64,000 nt of DNA from Mixta mediterraneensis (GTDB taxonomy: Bacteria; Pseudomonadota; Gammaproteobacteria; Enterobacterales; Enterobacteriaceae): contig NZ_JACFXY010000002.1 in the NCBI RefSeq assembly GCF_014946725.1, forward strand, positions 310,001 through 374,000. The letters are read 5' to 3'. A model generated the notes under the pieces. That model searched no databases and was not told the origin of the DNA. It was given only the letters and a program-made list of their open reading frames with translations. Shown here piece by piece: positions 60,740 through 64,000 of the stretch (its first letter is position 1; every line of letters starts with the position of its first letter). The position numbers and the translations under genes were made by a program.

Positions 60740-61105
60740 TTATCGCGGCACTATCCAGTCGACATCAAATGAATAGCGGTACCGCTTGGTTTCGTTATCG
60801 TGGGTTTGGTCGCCCCATCGGGTGATGTAAGCGTGCGCCTCAATTGCATCGCGTAGCGCTGCGGCGACAGCAATAGCTTCATCAGGCGTATCGGCATAAA
60901 CATCTACCTGAAGCGTGAATGAGTCTGCATCGGGACGCTGCCCCAGATAATTCTCTGGCTCACCGCTGATGTTTTGCCAGACTGCATAGGGGTAGATAAC
61001 ATCATCATCCTGCTGACCAAACGGATACAGGCGAAGGCTGTCACCACCAATCAGTGAATTAACTTCAGGACTGGCGCTGCATACAGGAAAAATAGGTGCT
61101 ATCAC
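60740..61105 (-). CDS. Tail completion protein (DUF3168)
   Basis: 121 residues with the DUF3168 pattern: an early DSLRLYPFG, YPYAVWQNIS, and a RYRYSFDVDW end. These proteins cap the tail, like lambda U or HK97 neck proteins. Overlaps the upstream gene by 4 bp. Confidence 0.85.
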   Translation of the reverse strand: MIAPIFPVCSASPEVNSLIGGDSLRLYPFGQQDDDVIYPYAVWQNISGEPENYLGQRPDADSFTLQVDVYADTPDEAIAVAAALRDAIEAHAYITRWGDQTHDNETKRYRYSFDVDWIVPR

Positions 61106-61587
61106 GGTGACTGCCCTTTCTTACGGGCGCGTTTAATTGCCCGGTCAATTGCCAGTTCGTACTCAGTACCAAATATCGTCACTACCTGGTCAATACTGCT
61201 TTCAGCAGCCGGACGCATGAAAGGCTGCGCTTTCATCTTCTCGGTGCCGAATTCAAGTAATCGCCAGTGAGGTGTGGGAGCATTCGCGCTCTTGTCAGGG
61301 TGCTTCTGCAGAACTGCACCATGTGCTACGCCAATGCGAAACCCAAGGTTACCTGTTTGTTTAAACAGCCTGCCGTTCCAGCGAAGCGCAACGTTATCTG
61401 CAATGCTCCTGCCTGTTGAGGTGTCATCCAGTTGGCGGGCATTAGCTTTGGCTTTATCAACGATGACATTCCCCGCGCGGCGTAATGCTGCTCTTCCACC
61501 CTTACGGCGAAGGTCATCGCTGATTTCATCCAGCTTGCCCAGCAGGGAATCCATGCCAGTAAGGGTGAAATCAACGCCATCAGCCAT
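61102..61587 (-). CDS. HK97 gp10-family head-tail protein
   Basis: 161-residue HK97-gp10-like protein of the neck. Conserved GMDSLLGKLDEI, ALRRAGNVIVDKAKANA and WRLLEFGTEKMKAQPFMRPA blocks are visible. Overlaps both neighbours. Confidence 0.9.
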   Translation of the reverse strand: MADGVDFTLTGMDSLLGKLDEISDDLRRKGGRAALRRAGNVIVDKAKANARQLDDTSTGRSIADNVALRWNGRLFKQTGNLGFRIGVAHGAVLQKHPDKSANAPTPHWRLLEFGTEKMKAQPFMRPAAESSIDQVVTIFGTEYELAIDRAIKRARKKGQSP

Positions 61588-61912
61588 CGTTAACGCCCTC
61601 CGAGCAAGGCAGAGTCAGATAATCACGTCCGCTTTTGTCGTCAGCCAGTACGCCTTCGATGTTGAAAATCTTACCGCCGTAAACGATGCGGTGTTTGGCT
61701 GTTACATCACTGCGAAAACGAATGATGATGCGCGTTGTGACCTGACTCTGGGTCGCCTGTGCTGCCACAAACTCTCTCGCCGAAAGCGGTGCAACTTCAG
61801 CCCACAGCTTTGCTATTTCCTGCCATGAATTGACGACCGCGCCGGTAGAAGGGTTCTGCGTTTTTACTGGCTTCTGAAGTGAGATGCGATGACGTAATTT
61901 TCCAGCCTGCAT
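61580..61912 (-). CDS. Phage head closure protein
   Basis: 110-residue SPP1 gp16 / HK97 gp7-like closure protein: MQAGKLRHRISLQ start, SWQEIAKLWAEVAPL, and TTRIIIRFRSDV. It plugs the head after packaging. Confidence 0.9.
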   Translation of the reverse strand: MQAGKLRHRISLQKPVKTQNPSTGAVVNSWQEIAKLWAEVAPLSAREFVAAQATQSQVTTRIIIRFRSDVTAKHRIVYGGKIFNIEGVLADDKSGRDYLTLPCSEGVNDG

Positions 61913-61914
61913 AG

Positions 61915-62133
61915 TTACCCCTTAGCTGCACCGCTAAGATATGTTGGTGCCGGAATATCGGGATCAGACTCATCAATCATTGACTGATAAACAACAGCAG
62001 CGAGGGCTTCGTTAGACTCAGCCAGGCGGTTTATCGCTTCGGTCTGCGCCTTCATGCCCTCCGCTACCTGATGAAGGCTCTCTGCCAGCTTCTCCAGCGT
62101 GGTTGCCAGCAGGCTTTCCTGTAATTCTTTCAT
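61915..62133 (-). CDS. Small phage protein, coiled coil
   Basis: 72 residues with a heptad-rich helix (LEKLAESLHQVAEGMKAQTE) and a short acidic tail. No family recognised. It lies between connector and closure genes. Confidence 0.6.
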   Translation of the reverse strand: MKELQESLLATTLEKLAESLHQVAEGMKAQTEAINRLAESNEALAAVVYQSMIDESDPDIPAPTYLSGAAKG

Positions 62134-62193
62134 TAGCGAGTGCCACCATTCTCTTTAGCCATTCGCGGCGCTTTTGGCATCCTGAGCACGCCA

Positions 62194-62520
62194 TCAGTGC
62201 CACTTGCGGTGTCGGTATAACAACGCCTCCACACCAAACGGAATTTCAGCCTGACTCTGTCCGCTCGCTTCACGGTTCGCATAATACTGACCAATAAGCA
62301 GCAGCATCGCCTGCCAGATACCGGAAGAAAAAAGAACCTCACGAAGAGGTTCTTCATTTTCAACGGGAGGGGTGAGTTCAACAACCAGAGTGCCATCGCA
62401 GTAATGCTCAACAAAATCGACTGATGCCTGCGCATATCCTGCAATCAGGTCATCTTCATCACTGCTATCAACTCTCAGATGCTTCTTTATCAGCTCCATC
62501 TGCTCCGCGCTTATTTCCAC
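62194..62520 (-). CDS. Head-tail connector protein (gp6-like)
   Basis: 108-residue HK97 gp6-type adaptor. QMELIKKHLRVDSSDEDDLI near the start and QAMLLLIGQYYANREA near residue 75 are family features. Its N-terminal codons overlap the next upstream gene by 53 bp in another frame. Confidence 0.88.
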   Translation of the reverse strand: MEISAEQMELIKKHLRVDSSDEDDLIAGYAQASVDFVEHYCDGTLVVELTPPVENEEPLREVLFSSGIWQAMLLLIGQYYANREASGQSQAEIPFGVEALLYRHRKWH

Positions 62521-62710
62521 CTTTACCCCCGGCTTTAGCTTTTACAGGTTGTTCAGGAACGGAAGTTTCCGCCTTTTCGGGCTCAATCTCTTCGGCAAGG
62601 TGCAGTTTCACAAGCGCTTCGCCGATTTCTTTCTTCACCACGCGGGTTTCGCCCTGGGATACCGTACCCAGGTGGTAATGCGAGAACATACGGAGAGCTT
62701 TAATTTTCAT
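62468..62710 (-). CDS. Small phage protein after the capsid gene
   Basis: 80 residues: a folded start (MKIKALRMFSHYHLGTVSQG) and a Lys/Gly/Ala-rich, probably unstructured tail. A protein of this kind commonly follows HK97-type capsid genes. It overlaps the connector gene by 53 bp. Function unknown. Confidence 0.7.
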   Translation of the reverse strand: MKIKALRMFSHYHLGTVSQGETRVVKKEIGEALVKLHLAEEIEPEKAETSVPEQPVKAKAGGKGGNKRGADGADKEASES

Positions 62711-62746
62711 ACATTAAACGCGGCCATTACTGACCGCGCCCTTCTG

Positions 62747-63910
62747 TTATTCGCCGGAGGAAACCGCAACATCGCCAGTGACGATAGCTGCAGGACGGTA
62801 GTGCGCCAGCGCCAGGCGTTCTTCGCACAGGATGGTCAGCATGTTTTTCACGAAGTTATCGCGATCCTGGTTGCTGATTTCGATAGTGGCATCCATGCGA
62901 TCCCACACCTGAGACGCCAGGCCAAATGCGCCAACGGTGAATTTTCCTGCCGTCTGCGCCGTGGTCGATACAACCGGCAAGCCCCACAGAACTTTTGATG
63001 CGAACGCCTGAGGTCCGCCCAGAATGTAGTTGCCGTTGGCATCTTTCAGCAGAGCGATGCGGTGCCAGTCTGCCGGGTTCAGGATAATGCCATCAGCTTC
63101 AAACTCACTGAGAGAAACCTGGTAGATTGCATGCGCCAGAACGTCAGCGCTCGTATCACCGGTAGCATTCAGCGTACTCTCGTAGTCATTCGCCACTACG
63201 TTCAGGCCCTGAAGGTTATCGCCAGTGCCGTCACCGTTCAGCATCTGGTTTTCTTCTACCAGAGCCAGACCATACATCATGCGCGCATTGATGTAGGACT
63301 GAAGCGCTGGCGCATCGTCCATAATCTGACGGGAAGCCTGAATCCAGTGGGCGATGGTTTTCACGTTCGCCGTTTCTTTGGTGAAGGTGATGTTGCTCTC
63401 AGGCTTCAGGGTTCCTTCAGGTACAGGAGCCGCGGCGTTGGTAAACACGTTTTCACGTACGTATTCCAGTGAGTTACTGGTGATACGCCCCTGAGCCAGC
63501 AGATCACGAACAGTCAGGCGGCGCAGGCCCGGCATGAGGATGCCCGGTACCTGCTGTGGCTGAACCAGTGCGCCAGCAGAGGTTGTTCCCGAACCAATCG
63601 CTTTATCAAAGCTGGTCACTTTCGCTTTGGTGCGGGTGCCATCCCAGCCTTTAATCAGGTCTTCAGATACACGCTCAGCAAAAGACTTCTGTGCAGTCTG
63701 ATCCGGGGAATTACCTGCAAGCTTCTGTTCCAGGTCAAACAGGCGGGTACCGGTGGTTTTCAGCTCATCCTGCGCCTTGGTCAGGTCAGCCTGCAGTTGC
63801 TGGTTTACCTGACCGTTTTCGGCAATAGACTTACGCTGCTCTTCGATGAGTTGCTTCACTTCTTTCTGTGAATTCTCAATCGCTTTTTCGAGAGTGGCTA
63901 ATTCAGACAT
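62747..63910 (-). CDS. HK97-type major capsid protein
   Basis: 387-residue homologue of HK97 gp5 (385 residues). An N-terminal coiled scaffolding delta domain of about 100 residues precedes the capsid fold (VQPQQVPGILMPGLRRLTVR). The segment LKPESNITFTKETANVKTIA matches the HK97 E-loop that carries the cross-linking Lys, and DRDNFVKNMLTILCEERLAL holds the partner Asn, so HK97-style covalent chainmail is likely. Confidence 0.96.
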   Translation of the reverse strand: MSELATLEKAIENSQKEVKQLIEEQRKSIAENGQVNQQLQADLTKAQDELKTTGTRLFDLEQKLAGNSPDQTAQKSFAERVSEDLIKGWDGTRTKAKVTSFDKAIGSGTTSAGALVQPQQVPGILMPGLRRLTVRDLLAQGRITSNSLEYVRENVFTNAAAPVPEGTLKPESNITFTKETANVKTIAHWIQASRQIMDDAPALQSYINARMMYGLALVEENQMLNGDGTGDNLQGLNVVANDYESTLNATGDTSADVLAHAIYQVSLSEFEADGIILNPADWHRIALLKDANGNYILGGPQAFASKVLWGLPVVSTTAQTAGKFTVGAFGLASQVWDRMDATIEISNQDRDNFVKNMLTILCEERLALAHYRPAAIVTGDVAVSSGE

Positions 63911-63921
63911 GTAATGCTCCG

Positions 63922-63999
63922 TTATGCGTTCCGCAGATTAGCGGCAAAGGAAGTTATGCGCTTTGCAAGCGCGTCAATGTCGCCGCTACCGGACTCACT
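63922..63999 (-). CDS. Probable prohead protease, C-terminal end
   Basis: Only the last 25 codons are in view (ending LAKRITSFAANLRNA). Position directly before the capsid gene, 11 bp away, fits the HK97 gp4 protease. The sequence alone does not prove it. Confidence 0.5.
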   Translation of the reverse strand, partial: SESGSGDIDALAKRITSFAANLRNA

Positions 64000-64000
64000 C

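Overview
The window is chromosomal DNA of a gamma-proteobacterium of the order Enterobacterales. The genes resemble their Escherichia coli counterparts closely and keep long stretches of the same order, but the linking order and the extra genes (an M32 carboxypeptidase beside rstB, an MgtC-family protein, a gene of unknown function before rstA) suggest Erwiniaceae (Pantoea, Mixta or Erwinia) rather than E. coli. The genus is an inference.

Chromosomal part, 1-45536. From left to right: the end of a LysR regulator, smrA, fnr, uspE, pntB-pntA, ydgH, ydgI, an unknown gene, rstA-rstB, an M32 carboxypeptidase, asr, ydgU, ydgD, hrpA, azoR, ydbL-ynbE-ydbH, ldhA, a DUF333 lipoprotein, an MgtC/SapB-family protein, a KGG-repeat protein, ttcA, a proline-rich micro-protein, zntB, mppA, mpaA, ycjG, tpx, tyrR, ycjF-ycjX-pspD-pspC-pspB-pspA with divergent pspF, a RyhB-type small RNA, and sapA-sapB. 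Shared themes are anaerobic and redox physiology (fnr, pntAB, ldhA, azoR, tpx), acid and envelope stress (rstAB, asr, psp), lipid transport to the outer membrane (ydbH-ynbE-ydbL) and murein-peptide recycling (mppA, mpaA, ycjG).

Prophage part, about 45537 to beyond 64000. An HK97-type siphophage is inserted at about codon 10 of sapC. Reading leftward on the minus strand it runs: end of the likely prohead protease, major capsid protein, connector and closure proteins, tail tube, G/GT chaperones with a GGGAAAG slippery site, tape measure, tail-tip proteins M, L, K, I and J, two related unknown proteins, tail fibre and fibre-assembly protein. At the host edge a 52-codon gene sits behind a near-consensus LexA box. 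No integrase lies in this window.

Mobile elements and decay. Two copies of a 1961-bp IS21-family element, differing at two bases, lie in rstB and between phage genes I and J, each with a perfect 6-bp target duplication. A 768-bp IS1 with an 8-bp duplication cuts the last 16 codons from ycjF. In addition ydgD carries an in-frame TAA, smrA is frameshifted near its 3' end, and sapC is cut by the prophage. Five damaged host genes in 45 kb, mostly by recent-looking events, suggest relaxed selection or a mobile-element burst in this strain.

The least expected finds are the RyhB homologue with a Fur-box promoter between pspF and sapA, the SOS-controlled small gene at the prophage edge, a 46-residue protein that is 41% proline, and a row of terminator-like hairpins inside the phage late operon.
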